Shown piece after piece: positions 30,256-42,200 of a DNA stretch of 64,000 nucleotides (its first letter is position 1; every line of letters begins with the position of its first letter). The DNA comes from Pectinophora gossypiella (taxonomy: Eukaryota; Arthropoda; Insecta; Lepidoptera; Gelechiidae). The notes beneath the pieces were generated by a model. The model ran no database searches. It saw only the letters and a list, made by a program, of their open reading frames with translations, and was not told the origin of the DNA. A program made the translations under genes and the position numbers. Location of the stretch: positions 12,214,678-12,278,677 of the forward strand of contig NC_065419.1 of assembly GCF_024362695.1 (NCBI RefSeq), written 5' to 3'.

Positions 30256-31876
30256 CTGTAGAATAAATAGAAAAGTTTAAACTTCCTTTCCTTTATACCA
30301 TAAGTATAAAATCAAATAGGTTACAATTAAATGTTAGAGAATAGTTGTAGGAACTTACCCAGATCTTGATGGAAGGTCCAAATGCAGCACAGAGCCAATA
30401 TCTGTTGGGAGAGAAGCAGAGCGCTGTGATGATGTCATTGTGGTCCAGGGTGTGCAGGTGCTTGCCGTCATTCAGATCCCACAGCATAGCCTTCATGTCC
30501 TTGCCTCCAGAAGCACATAGAGAACCATCAGGGGAGACAGTCACAGTATTGAGGTATCCAGAGTGACCAAGGTGGTTGATCTTCAGCTTGCAGTTAGTCA
30601 AGTGCCAAACCTGTGATAATTTTTCAAGGTTAAAATCATATAATCAATATCACGCCATTGTGTATAAAATTAAAATGTGTTAACTACTCACCTTGACAGT
30701 GCGGTCCCATCCAGCAGATACAATGATGGGGTTGGCATGGTTGGGTGAGAAGCGGACGCAGGACACCCAGTCACTGTGGCCATCATCTTGGATTGTGTAC
30801 TTGCACTCAGCAAGGGTGTTCCACAGCTTGATAGTCTTGTCGCGGGAGCCAGAGACAATTTGACGGTTGTCAACAGAGAAAGCCACCGAGAGGACATCCT
30901 GTACACCAGAAAATAATGTCAGCGGGACTACTTAGCACAAATTAGTCGTCTGTGTACCATTTTATAATGCTAGGCATATTATGTACTACAAAGTAATAAC
31001 ATGACCTACAAAGGTTGTGAAATACTTAGATAATGTGATATCAAGTGCAATGTTAGACTACTTTTATAAAAAGTGAACAAGTGGTTGTAGGCTTACATGC
31101 AACTACTTACACCAAGCAGCAAAGATAGAGCCTCATTGTGCCTGGTTAGCTAACAGGAACTCTTCTGCCTCGCAAAGGCACAACACTGGTCTTCTGCCTC
31201 GCATAGGCGCATACACTATTTCTTCAGCCTGTTTCGGCATTATAACCCTATCAAAAGTAAAAGTTCTGTCACACCTTTGTATGGTCTTCGAACCGCCTGG
31301 TGGTCTTGCCAGCAGCAAGATCCCACAGACGCAGGGTCTTGTCCCACGAGCCGGACAGAGCGTAGTTTCCATCGCTAGACAACACGACGTCCGAGATGAA
31401 GTGAGAATGGCCGTACAGACGCTTCTGAGGCACACCGTAGTTGGTCTCGTCTCTGGTCAACTTCCACACGATAAGGGTCTTGTCTGAAAGATATCAAAGT
31501 TACATTAGTCTCGTGTTACGTTTAATTGTAATCTTTTTTGTGGTTATAAAAATGTCAGCCCCATATCCGCTTGCCGCTCAGGAATCGCGTGGCAAAGGTT
31601 TGTATCATCATATTAAAATATAGGATAGAAATATAAGCTAAACTACAATTTAATGTTTAATATCTATCATTGCGTGAATATAAAAGAAAAGATTAAATAT
31701 AGTTTTTATCGATGAAAATGGATTTTGATAGAAACAAGTGTAGGTTAGTGCAATAAAATAAACTTACCTCGGGAAGAAGACAAAATCATGTCAGGGTATT
31801 TCGGGTTTGTAGCAATTTGGGTAACCCAGCCATTGTGGCCACAAAGGGTACCCCTGAGCTTCAAAGTTTCAGTCAT
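30073..31876 (-). CDS. Rack1: RACK1, seven-bladed WD40 ribosomal scaffold, five exons, 319 aa
   Basis: RACK1 sits on the 40S subunit near the mRNA exit channel and links translation to protein kinase C and other signalling. Exons: 31876-31768, 31483-31275, 30898-30692, 30610-30359, 30255-30073. All are GT/AG with matching phases; the sum is 960 nt including TAA. The protein starts MTETLKLRGTLCGHNGWVTQ and shows seven GH...WD-type repeats, for example GHSHFISDVVLSSDG / SWDKTLRLWD, SRDKTIKLWN, GWDRTVKVWH and GKDMKAMLWD, ending NIIRVWQVSVSAR. Length is standard for animal RACK1. It lies tail to tail with MVD (390 bp between stops) and head to head with PP2A-C. A pyrimidine-rich start site (31931) fits a TOP mRNA. 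Confidence 0.98.
30359..30610 (-). CDS. Rack1: RACK1 exon 4
   Basis: Acceptor TATCACAG; encodes VWHLTNCKLKINHLGHSG through GPSIKIW; donor TGG|GTAAGT. Confidence 0.96.
30692..30898 (-). CDS. Rack1: RACK1 exon 3
   Basis: Acceptor GTACAG; encodes DVLSVAFSVDNRQIVSGS through AGWDRTVK; donor AAG|GTGAGT. Confidence 0.96.
31275..31483 (-). CDS. Rack1: RACK1 exon 2
   Basis: Acceptor TTTCAG; encodes DKTLIVWKLTRDETNYG through RRFEDHTK; donor AAG|GTGTGA. Confidence 0.96.
31551..31615 (-). ncRNA. Candidate box C/D snoRNA in RACK1 intron 1
   Basis: On the sense (minus) strand the intron has a perfect C box ATGATGA (31611-31605) and CTGA at 31558-31555 as D box, with an internal CTGA that could be D'. 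Between them lie GC-richer guide-like stretches unlike the AT-rich remainder of the intron. Vertebrate RACK1 introns are known snoRNA hosts. Against it, the terminal stem next to the boxes is poor and the D'-D spacing is short. No target was assigned. Confidence 0.3.
31768..31876 (-). CDS. Rack1: RACK1 exon 1
   Basis: Encodes MTETLKLRGTLCGHNGWVTQ through ILSSSR; donor CGAG|GTAAGT. Confidence 0.96.
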
Positions 31877-31919
31877 TTTTCACAGTTTCCCTGCGAGCAA
31901 CCAAGCCCCGACACGCAAC

Positions 31920-31940
31920 GAAATAAAAAGACCGGATTTT
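31920..31940 (-). promoter_or_regulatory. Candidate TOP/TCT-type start site of RACK1
   Basis: The minus strand reads CCGGTCTTTTTATTTCG about 55 nt upstream of the start codon. Ribosomal protein and RACK1 genes typically initiate in such C/T runs. No TATA box is seen. Confidence 0.4.
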
Positions 31941-32636
31941 GACAATTCTTCAAAGTAGGAAACGGAAGGGCTAGAGGTGCGCAGCATGTGTTACAAAAAC
32001 AGTTAACTGTTATAACAGTTGAACTGTTATATAGCTATATTAAACTTGAAAGAAAAACACATAATTAATAAAAAGCTTAAGCGTTTATTCATTTTTAAAT
32101 GTTACTGAAAATGTTAACGTTTTATGAAATCAAACAGTTTTATTCCATGATAACAATAACATCAGTAGTAACTATTATGCTGTAACTATTAAATTTTTTT
32201 TTTTTCATATTTAGTATTTAGCACAACTCTAAGGTGAGTAGCAACGACATCTATTGGGTATTTTTGGAAACTCTTGGTAGTTCCAGTAGCATTTTAGAAA
32301 ATAGAAAGAGATAACTAATGACGCTTCATCGTGAAACAAAGAGAAACAAAAGTATCGCGGTTTTGCTACAAGAACAAAGAAACGCCACGGAATGCATGCG
32401 TTCAAATATAATCAAATTAAAAAATATATTATAAATTTAGAGCGTGACACTAATAAATACTCTTTCTGATTGCCTTAGAAAAAGAAATTAAACATTATGT
32501 CATAACAAAATTCAAAAGAAAATTGAGAAGTTGAATATCTTGTCTTGACATATTTCAGCATTTTTTGTTAAATTATTATGCAATTATAATTTAAGAGATA
32601 TCATAATTTGTGTATAATCCAAAACAATACTTTTAA

Positions 32637-32808
32637 ATGGAATTCATTGTCGAGACACCCCCAACAATGGCCAAGGCAAAAATAGTTCCTTCTGGTTCTA
32701 TAAAGGTAAATTATTGTTTTCTACGGATTTATATAACTTTATTGATTTTCATTTATATTTCAAGTTAAATGCCAACAAGTCGAAAGATAAATGCAATTTA
32801 TTATATTA
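32637..32808 (+). other. Possible small two-part reading frame of unknown nature
   Basis: An ATG at 32637 opens 23 codons (MEFIVETPPTMAKAKIVPSG, then SIK) ending at a good donor AAG|GTAAAT. A TTTCAAG acceptor at 32764 would join 14 more codons and a stop. Unspliced, the frame runs 43 codons to a stop near 32768. I do not recognise the peptide. It lies about 350 bp upstream of the PP2A start site, so it may be chance, or the first exon of another transcript. Confidence 0.2.
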
Positions 32809-32934
32809 AATTATTTCGAGGAAGTCTTCGATCGAAGGAGGCAGTTTAGAAAATTCACGAACGCACCGATTAATTCGCATCATGATGAGTTTCGTAGAAT
32901 ATCCGCTAGGGGGACCGTAATCTTGGACCAAAAT

Positions 32935-32942
32935 TGACGTCA
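32935..32942 (+). promoter_or_regulatory. Perfect CRE palindrome (TGACGTCA) in the PP2A-C promoter
   Basis: It lies 50 bp upstream of a TCAGTT initiator (32985-32990). A CGCCATTTTG element (32958-32967) lies between. The human PPP2CA promoter is also known to use a CRE. There is no TATA box. Confidence 0.6.
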
Positions 32943-32984
32943 CGCAAGTAGTTCCTACGCCATTTTGTAAAGTGTCTGCCGAAG

Positions 32985-32990
32985 TCAGTT
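32985..32990 (+). promoter_or_regulatory. Initiator of PP2A-C
   Basis: TCAGTT is the arthropod initiator consensus. It would give a 5' UTR of about 116 nt before the ATG at 33103, without an upstream intron. Confidence 0.5.
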
Positions 32991-33102
32991 TTCTGGGTAT
33001 AGTGTAAAATAGTTAATTCGCATGGTTTTGTGGACATTGAAAAGTTAAAGACATTTCAACGCCAAGTTAACGTCTTGTACGTTAATCACACAGACTCAAA
33101 GT

Positions 33103-33204
33103 ATGGAGGACAAGGCGTCACTAAAGGAACTGGATCAATGGATAGAGCAGCTAAATGAATGCAAGCAATTGACAGAAAATCAAGTCAAAACGTTATGCGA
33201 CAAG
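33103..33204 (+). CDS. mts: PP2A-C exon 1
   Basis: 34 codons, MEDKASLKELDQWIEQLNE through VKTLCDK; donor AAG|GTAAGG, phase 0. Confidence 0.95.
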
Positions 33205-36200
33205 GTAAGGCACTTCATTATTTTATATTAGATTGTGTAGAATTTGTTTTGTAATCGATTTTGGGGATGCTGTGTGCATTTTGGTACAAGTCGGTACGTA
33301 TATGTTGTATGATTCATATACCTACATAGGCGGTTAACGAACGCGTATGTAAGCTGTTTCTAGTGGAGGTTGTAGTTTGGTAATCATTTTGGGAAGCTGA
33401 GGATGTTTGGATAACGTGCTCTAGTCCGATAGAACCATATAAAATATCGCAAATCTGTCGCTACCACACCCAGCAGAGCTTGGGGGCTCCAGGTTGAATA
33501 TTATACCTAGTTGGTTGGAGGATATTTATAGACGGGACGCGGAAATGCTTCTAATCATTTATTATTCACTGTAATCAACAATTCACGAATATATTGATGT
33601 GTCCTTGTATGCATATCTGTCAGTGATCTTATTCATTTAGTGGGTACACTGTATGAATTCGGTTTTTTTCAAGTACCTACTCTTATCTAAAGCAATAAGT
33701 TTCAGATATCATTTATTCATATTTTATTATAATTATTACAAAATCTTCCATATACCTATTACAATTAACAGTTTACAATGTAATACTAGAGCAGGGTAAA
33801 CAGGTTCCTATAGGCACAGTATATTGACTGTCATGGATGCATTACTATGCACTAGGGACTGTAATACTTGTCTGCATGTGTGTGTGATGTAGAAAGTCAT
33901 TGAAAGCTTCTAACTGCATTGTACTCCTACATAGATAGAACAATGACATTTAATGTAATTGCATTGAGGGAAATGGAGGGAATGAGTAGTTTTATTGTTA
34001 GATCTCCTTTGGTACAATATAAGGAGTATCTTTTTTACCAGATAGTTTGTTCCTATCTACTTTAGTACCTCATTATTTATAAAAGAAGAATATTGATCAG
34101 TAGGTAAATTTTCATACCTTTAAATAGCTTATATTGATTTTCCAAATGTAAGAGGGTTGTTTCTCTCACTCTGTAGTCTACCAATAATGTTTCTTATGTA
34201 TGTATTAATAGAATCTGAATTATTATAGCAATATTCACATCTCTATGACCTTTCAATAACAGTTATATATGTTTAATATATGAGTGTGGGCTGTTGTGTA
34301 TCAGAGAGGATGTAACGCTAAATGTGTTAATTAGGTGGGTCTGATACGATGTATGCTCAACACGACATGTATCACTATGGGTGTGGGCAATATTATCACA
34401 AATTAGATCGTCATTAACGAAATTCTGATGGAATAGTTTATCAAAACAGGCAGCACCTTCAAAATGAGCGCGTAATGTCAAGAAATGTCAAATAGCAATA
34501 CAGGTTTGGTAGATGAAATGCTTTGATGTGGTCTTTTTAACCTCCCAGGTTTAAAGGAGTGGTGAAATAATTGGACGCTTCATTGAACACTATTCATAGT
34601 ATAAACAACAGCTTACCTAGTTAGTTTTTTATGTTTTAATTCTTATATGGATGTACTGGAGCATTCAGAAGAATGAGTGGTCATAGATTAGCTAATTATG
34701 AGTAGCTGTCTTCACTGGAAGACACACTCTACCTGACAATTCACTTATATCAAATCTGCTCATAGTAAACAAGAAAAAAAGATACTGATTGCAGATATAG
34801 CCAGGAAAAAAAAAATTCTTATATTAGTCCACTAGGTCCTAAGTACTAAGTGTATAGTTGATAGGCTTTTTTAATGCCAATTTATTTTTAGCAAGGTAGA
34901 ATCTGCATAGCCTCTCACAAATGTTGAACCATAAGTACATCAGTAGTACATACCTACATAAGATCAGATCACTATTATTTCCCATTCAGAAGTAACAGAT
35001 TTCCACTTACTTGCACTTACGATCCTGACACACCACTTTCGCTTTTTCCACTCTCATCAAAGATTTCATAGGCTCACCGGTTACATAGTACTGTTTATTC
35101 ATTTATATTTTTACACAAATGTAATATATTTTCTATAGCTGTTATCTTAGCAAATCTATAACTTTCAGATCAATAGGTGCTATCTTATCTACTCATGCAA
35201 ATAGACCTAGCTAATGATAGCAATGTCCTCTGCAGGCTATAGCTACCATTTGGTAGTAATTACTTGGTATATTCATCTCACTATCTCGTAATCTACGCCT
35301 ATAAAGCATGTACGGTCACGAGCATTAATATGGTACCATGTCACATTAATTTTTTTGACAAATTGAACTGTAAGTCTCACTAAATGTCAAATATGTTAGT
35401 GCGACAGAGTCCTAAAGTGGGTACATTATATTGCTCATGTCTGTACCTAACACAGCATTGTTAAGACTGAATTATACAGATTACCAGAAACAATGTAAGA
35501 ATTGTAACTATTCGTACATTTGGTTCTTGATAAATTAATTCGGTTTATCAAGTTATATCAAATTGGATAAAGATAATACCTATATCTGTAAACAAAACAA
35601 TGGCAGACTTTTTTATACCTACTCTATTTTTATATCTACATACTTCAAAGAACAATGTTATTGTGAAAGAACTCATAAAAAGTTGAATAAAGTACACTGA
35701 CAGTAAAAGTATCAGCTCAACTAAGTTATTCTTGTAGGGAGGTATAAATATTTATATTTAGTCTGGGCTTCCCACATGTGTTATTGCAGTGGCACTCGCT
35801 CGCTAATTGGCCAATCATTTGTTTAAAGCTGCAGATTTACTCATACATCTATTTGGTAACAGTTGACTCCTGCAATGCCTCTTGAAGGTTATGTGCTGAT
35901 AGTGTAAAAAATGTTGCATAAATATTTACTTTAAAGAAGGCACTTATGCTATAGATACACGCATATACATATAAACTCACGCCTGTAATCCCTAATGGGG
36001 TGGGCAGAGCCACAAATTGCAGCCACTGTTGATATGAGGTCCTACAATGGATATGATGGAATTTATGGTGACAAGGGATCGGCCTATCGCCAATAACAAT
36101 TGTCCAATATTGTTGATCATATTAGGGTGCCCACCCTTCTGATGGATTATACGAGATGCCCTGAGAAACTAGCATAGGCTAACATGCGCACCGTGATAAA

Positions 36201-39200
36201 ATTTTGTCACGGTCATATTATCGATTCTGACGATATAATTGTCGTTATGTAGATTGGTGCTAATATGTGAACCACCTCCGTGGCCTCCGTGGTCCAGTGG
36301 TTGAGCTCTGGGCTCACGATCCGGAGGTCCTGGGTTCGATTCCCAGTGGGCACATATCACAAAAATACTTTGTGGTCCCTAGTTTGGTTAGGACATTACA
36401 TGCTGATCACCCGATTGTCCGAAAGTAAGACGATCCGTGCTTCGGAAGGCACGTTAAGCCGTTGGTCCCGGTTACTACTTACTGATGTAAGTAGTCGTTA
36501 TATGAGTCATGTCAGGGGCCTTTGGCGGCTCAATAGTAACCCTGACACCAGGGTTGTTGATGAGGTTGGTAATTCACCTGAAGAATATGTGAATCCAAAT
36601 AAGTCATGTTGTTCTGTCAAAATACGATCAAAATCACGTGGCATGTTAGGAGAAAAAACATACTTATCGATTTCGACAAAACTTTTTGAATCGATCGATA
36701 ATTTTATCACTTTGCGCATGTTATCCCTGGTGAAAGTGTTCGATGTTTTCTATTTGCTCCCAGTTTAGCGCAGGAGCTATGTATACACTGTTGTAGATAC
36801 ACTTAATTATTACAATAGAATTACCTATTTGCAGAATAGAGTTGTTGATTCATTTGTGAGTAATTGTGAACAATCAATTTTATAGATAATTCACTTTATA
36901 CCTACTTGTATTAATACTGAATTCACCTTAGGGAGCTGTTTTAAATTAATGCTCCATAACTTAGTGAAGTCGAATTTAGGGAAAATCAATGAATTATAGG
37001 TGAAGAAGACACGGGAAAAATACCTACTGGGTATATTTAATTCAGTTGTATTTAAAAATAACGAAATCAATACGTCTATGTTTAAGGCGTTAGCCAAAGT
37101 ATTCCATTCATAACAGTAATAGCACATACACATATGTATGTAGATTATATATGTATATATCTATCTCATTAGTGAATGAAATTGGCTGAGTCAATGATGA
37201 ATTAACATTCTCATGATTAGTCATGATTAATCAACACTTAGATTTAGTGAATGCATTCATATTACTATTATTATACCTGGTAACGGCCTCCCTTGTCCAT
37301 TGGTTAAGCGTTGGGTTCACGATCCGGAGGCCCCGGGTTCGAATCCCAGTGGAGACATATCACAAAAATCACTTTACTAGTTTGGTTAGGACATTACAGG
37401 CTGATCACCTGATTGTCCGAAAGTAAGATGATCCGTGCTTCGGAAGGCAAGCCGTTGGTCCCGGTTACTACTTACTGATGTAAGTATAAGTTATAGTCGT
37501 TACATGAGCCATATCAGGGGCCTTTGGCGGCTCAGTAATAACCCTGACACCAGGGTTGATGAGGTTGGTATTCCACCTCACAACCCTCACGATAAGAAGA
37601 AGAATACCTGGTTACGTTTACACACCATCTAATTTTATCTGTTATACCTGGCATTTTCTTCTCCGCTAAACTGGTAATCGACAGGCATAAAATTTATGGA
37701 ACACACGTCAAATTTAAACAATTTGAAAAGCCGTCACAAAATTTTATATTTGCTAATATTCCGACCGAATTACGTTGACAGCACACGTCAAGCAGGTTGC
37801 ATATCAGCAAGATGCCTATCTTACTCGCCCGGGTTATTCATTCATTTTAAAATTAACAGTTGTCAATCATCGGTCCCTTTGTTTTTCGGCGGATAGCAAA
37901 ATGACGGGTATAACTTAAAATAAAATTAGGTGTCTGCAGGAATCGAGTCGAGAAATGTGTTGAGAATGAATTGTGTAGATAAAACTTTCAGGGTTACCTG
38001 CTTACGTTATTCCAAATTTAAAATAAAAAACACCGACTAGGGTAGCCGAATGTTGCCAGATTTGTAAATGTGGTGTATTTTTGGCAGAACCTGACCCAAT
38101 TAAACTTTTTAGGAATCCATTAGTACTTTACATTTTAAGGGATTACCCTTGCTAACACATTAAAAAATAAGCGTTGCTAATAATTTCCCGCGAAACAGGT
38201 TGCATGGGCTTTTTTTAGGTAGGTAGTATACATCGTTTTGGCGCCAAAAGTACGCGCATTCACAGTAGGTTTCACATTGAACCTATAGTAACATAAATTA
38301 TACCTACCTACATCAATTAATTTAACTTTCATAATACACTCTGTTGAATAAAAAGCTTTCTCCAGATTTGTTTTACGCGCGAGTTTAACTAAATTTTAAA
38401 TTTGAATTTAGAACATTAACATTAAGAATGGGGTAGTTTCCAACTAGTCAAATCAATTACTTTTTACTAAACGTCAAAACACGATATTGCAACATGTGAT
38501 ATCATAGAAAAACGTAACAAAATGTCGCACTTATTATCATCACTTTATTAGAAAAAATAAACCGTATTTCGTCACCTTTAGATCTGTCTTTATTTAGTAA
38601 TCAGGATTTCATAATTTATCTTGGACTTAGGAAATTAACTACCCAATTAAAAACCTTATAATACCTCTGTAATAGGATTTATTTATTCCTAATACTAGTT
38701 TTTAATATTTTTCTAATAATCCTTACGAAATATAAACTTGTGAGACGTTTCCTTTTTTTTCCTTCCCTAGCATTATCCCGATTTTCACAGGGTCCACTTA
38801 CATTCAATTCAATTTTTTTTTATGACTAGTGTGGGTATAATTCATGTATAATTAAATTACATCAAAGACCTGGCGACTGTAGATTTGATAGCTATTTTAT
38901 CGTGAGTGCTAGAGAACAGGTTGTTTTTTAATTCTTCTATTCTAAAACCTTGAACTTGTAAATTCCATAGAATATACTCAGAACTGTTCCCAAAATACAC
39001 ATGTTTATGGATAGATTCTTCAGAAGTAGAAGCGAATCAACATTTATGTATCGAATCAAGTCCTATAGAAGGACTGTTAATTACTAATAACTGCTAATTA
39101 GTTATTCTAAAGGTGTTCCTCGCGTCATCATCGTTTATTTAAGGATTTCGTTTTACGTCGATACTTTTTACGGAAATATCTACCTACTAACAGATTACTT

Positions 39201-42200
39201 AGTCCCCTCAACCAACCGGAGGAGTATGGAGCATACTCCACCACGCTGCTCCACTGCGAATCAGGTGTTTCGGAAGGCACGTTAAGCCGTTGGTCCCGGT
39301 TACTACTTACTGATGTAAGTACGTAGTCGTTACATGAGTCATGTCAGGGGCCTTCGGCGGCTCAATACTAAACCCTGACACCAGGATTGATAAGGTTGGT
39401 TGTGAGGTGGATACCACACAACCCACACGATAGAAGTAGAAGTTTAGGTACTAGTATTCTGTTTATAAATTCTACCACTAGTGTGTTTTACTAATATTTT
39501 AAAATTGACACAAGGAAAACATTAGTTTTGTACCTATTAAGTATTGTAAATTATTAAAATTTTGTTACAATGATGTACTTGGTATGCTAATGATTTAGCT
39601 ACGCTATATTATATTCGATAGTTTATCGATTATAATTTAGCATAATGTAATAACATTATAACTATTTATAACATACGAAACTTACGCATTCATTTTTATC
39701 ACACTATAAGAAATGAAATTGTGTTAGGTGTACAGTCATGAGTAATATCATGTATCCAATGTGACTTGGTATCAAAGTATCAAAAAAACAATTCTATGAT
39801 CTGGCCACGACATATACATATTAGTACTCGTTACCGTAGTTAATACTATTACTTTCCATTTCGTAGGCTGCAGGTTAACGCATATATAAAATACGGAATG
39901 ATTCCAATATGTTTACAACAAACGTAATTACAATAAATAGGTAGGTACCTACATCACGTAATGTTATTAAAGTATACAAACAGCCTTGTCGTATTAGGGA
40001 AAGAAACCAACAGAGTCTCAACCCAAAACACTGGAGCATAACATTCTTATTCAAATAGGAAACACATTGCTTCTGCTTTATTATTCGTGAAGTTATTCGA
40101 AAGAAACGAAATAATTTTATGAATAAACTTGGGAGGTCGTTCGTTATTAATTTTTATAACTTCTGCGGATATATGAACCAGGGTCATTTGGCAGCGAACA
40201 TTGCGAATGCACTTTTTTTCTTTATAAACTATTGTGTTAGCATGAATATTGGTGCTGATTCAAGTACACGCCATCTAATTTTATTTTAAGCTTCATCATC
40301 ATCATTATCAGCCTATTAACGTCCCCACTGTTGGAGCACGAGCCTTCCCTATGTATGGATAGGGAGAACGGGCCTTAAACAATCACGCGGGCTCAGTGCG
40401 GCTTGATGGTTATTAACGACTGCTAATGTAGCCGGGACCAACGGCTTAACGTGCCTTCCGAAGCACAAAGGAGCTCGAGATGAAAACTTTTTTTTTCTGT
40501 GGTAACCCATCCTATGACCGACCTTTGCGAAAGTTGCTTAACTTCAACAATCGCAGACCGAGCGCGTTTACCGCTGCGCCACCGAGCTCCTCACGTGATT
40601 TTAAGCTTATCCTCTGTAATTTTCTTATCCGTCAAAAAGTATATGGACGAGTAATCGACAGGCATAAAATTTATAAAACACACGTCAATTTTATGTAGAA
40701 ATTTAAACAACCCTCACAATTTTAGCGAATGTTCCGACCAAATTATAACACAACCCACGTCAAACCGGTTGCATATAGATACTTATGTGATTCGCAAGGT
40801 TATTCATTCATTTTAAAATTAACATATTATGTTAATCGTCTGTCCTTTTCTTTGGATAAGAAAACGACAGGTATAACTTAAAATTGGGAGGTGTCCGCAG
40901 GAATCAGTGCCAATGACTAAAAACATGTCACAAGCAGGGCTAACATGCGCAACGTGATAAAATTAACGATAAATGGATTGGAAATGGATTTTGTCGAAAT
41001 CAATAAATTTTGTTCGTATTTTGACTTATACGACATGACTTATTTGGGTTCACATATTAGCATAAATCAACAAAACGACATAATTATACCGCCAGAATCG
41101 ATAAAATGATCGTGACAAAATTTAATCACGTTACTATAGAAGTCAATTTTGCGCTTAAAATAATACAGTTACGATAACGCTGTACCTAACAACTCACACC
41201 GAACAATACATTCTGCATTAATCTCTATCCATAAGGTCTAGGCAAAGGTGTGCAATATATACACCCACTCGTCGCCAGTTATGTTTAAATCCCATCATAG
41301 AGCACGAGCTTATTGCTATTAACCACATAAAATCACACAATTTTAAATTACGCAGTATCAAAACTAGGACGACGATATTGTCATGTATTATGTCTGTCAA
41401 GTCTAGTCATGGATAGAAAGTAGCACAAATGTCTAGAGAGGATTTCAGTCCTCGAGACTTTGAACGTGTCTGCTCGGCTTAGGCTCGGCATATCCTTTAA
41501 TTCCTCGCGACAGTCTGGGCTTCAAAGAGATTGTCCCACGAGGCCTCAGTAATGTTGATCTTACGTCATGCTTTTTCAAACAAAAATAAAAGGTTTCAGC
41601 CACGTGTGACGTGTGGCTATGGAAGCTGTAGGGTTGCTTATCAATGTGGAACTCGGCAGCTTTGCGGGGCGAGGGGAGGGGAGCGATCATTCACCCGTGT
41701 TATGGCACCCGTTCAGCGTGTGGGTGTTCGTAGACAGCTATATGTCAGCGAGAAAATCTCCAAACACGCGAAACACTGCCACTAGGGGCTTTAATGACAT
41801 TAATTCGTTTTAGGAATTGTAGTGCTTGAAGATCTTTTCTCGATAAAGTGATTGAACATAATTAAAACACATAATAACGGGTTCTTACCGCGTTTAAATG
41901 ATTGAACGTCCTTTCTTGTAACCGCTTTTGTACCTAAATGACCTTTGAAACTTAACCCATTTGCGGGTACAGATCGCGCCGCTAGCGTTTATCGCTTCGT
42001 ATTTAGGACATTTAGTTCTACACTGATGGTCAGTTCAGTTTCGACCGTTCTATCAAACACTCAGAAAATCTACTTACTCAGTCACTAACGAATATCGACG
42101 AGGAAAGCCCTAAAATGATTTATGTCCTGCAGTGAATAGACAGTTATAGTCGTTAGGCTTATGATAAAGATCTTTTTAATGTGTTTTAGGTTATAAGGTC

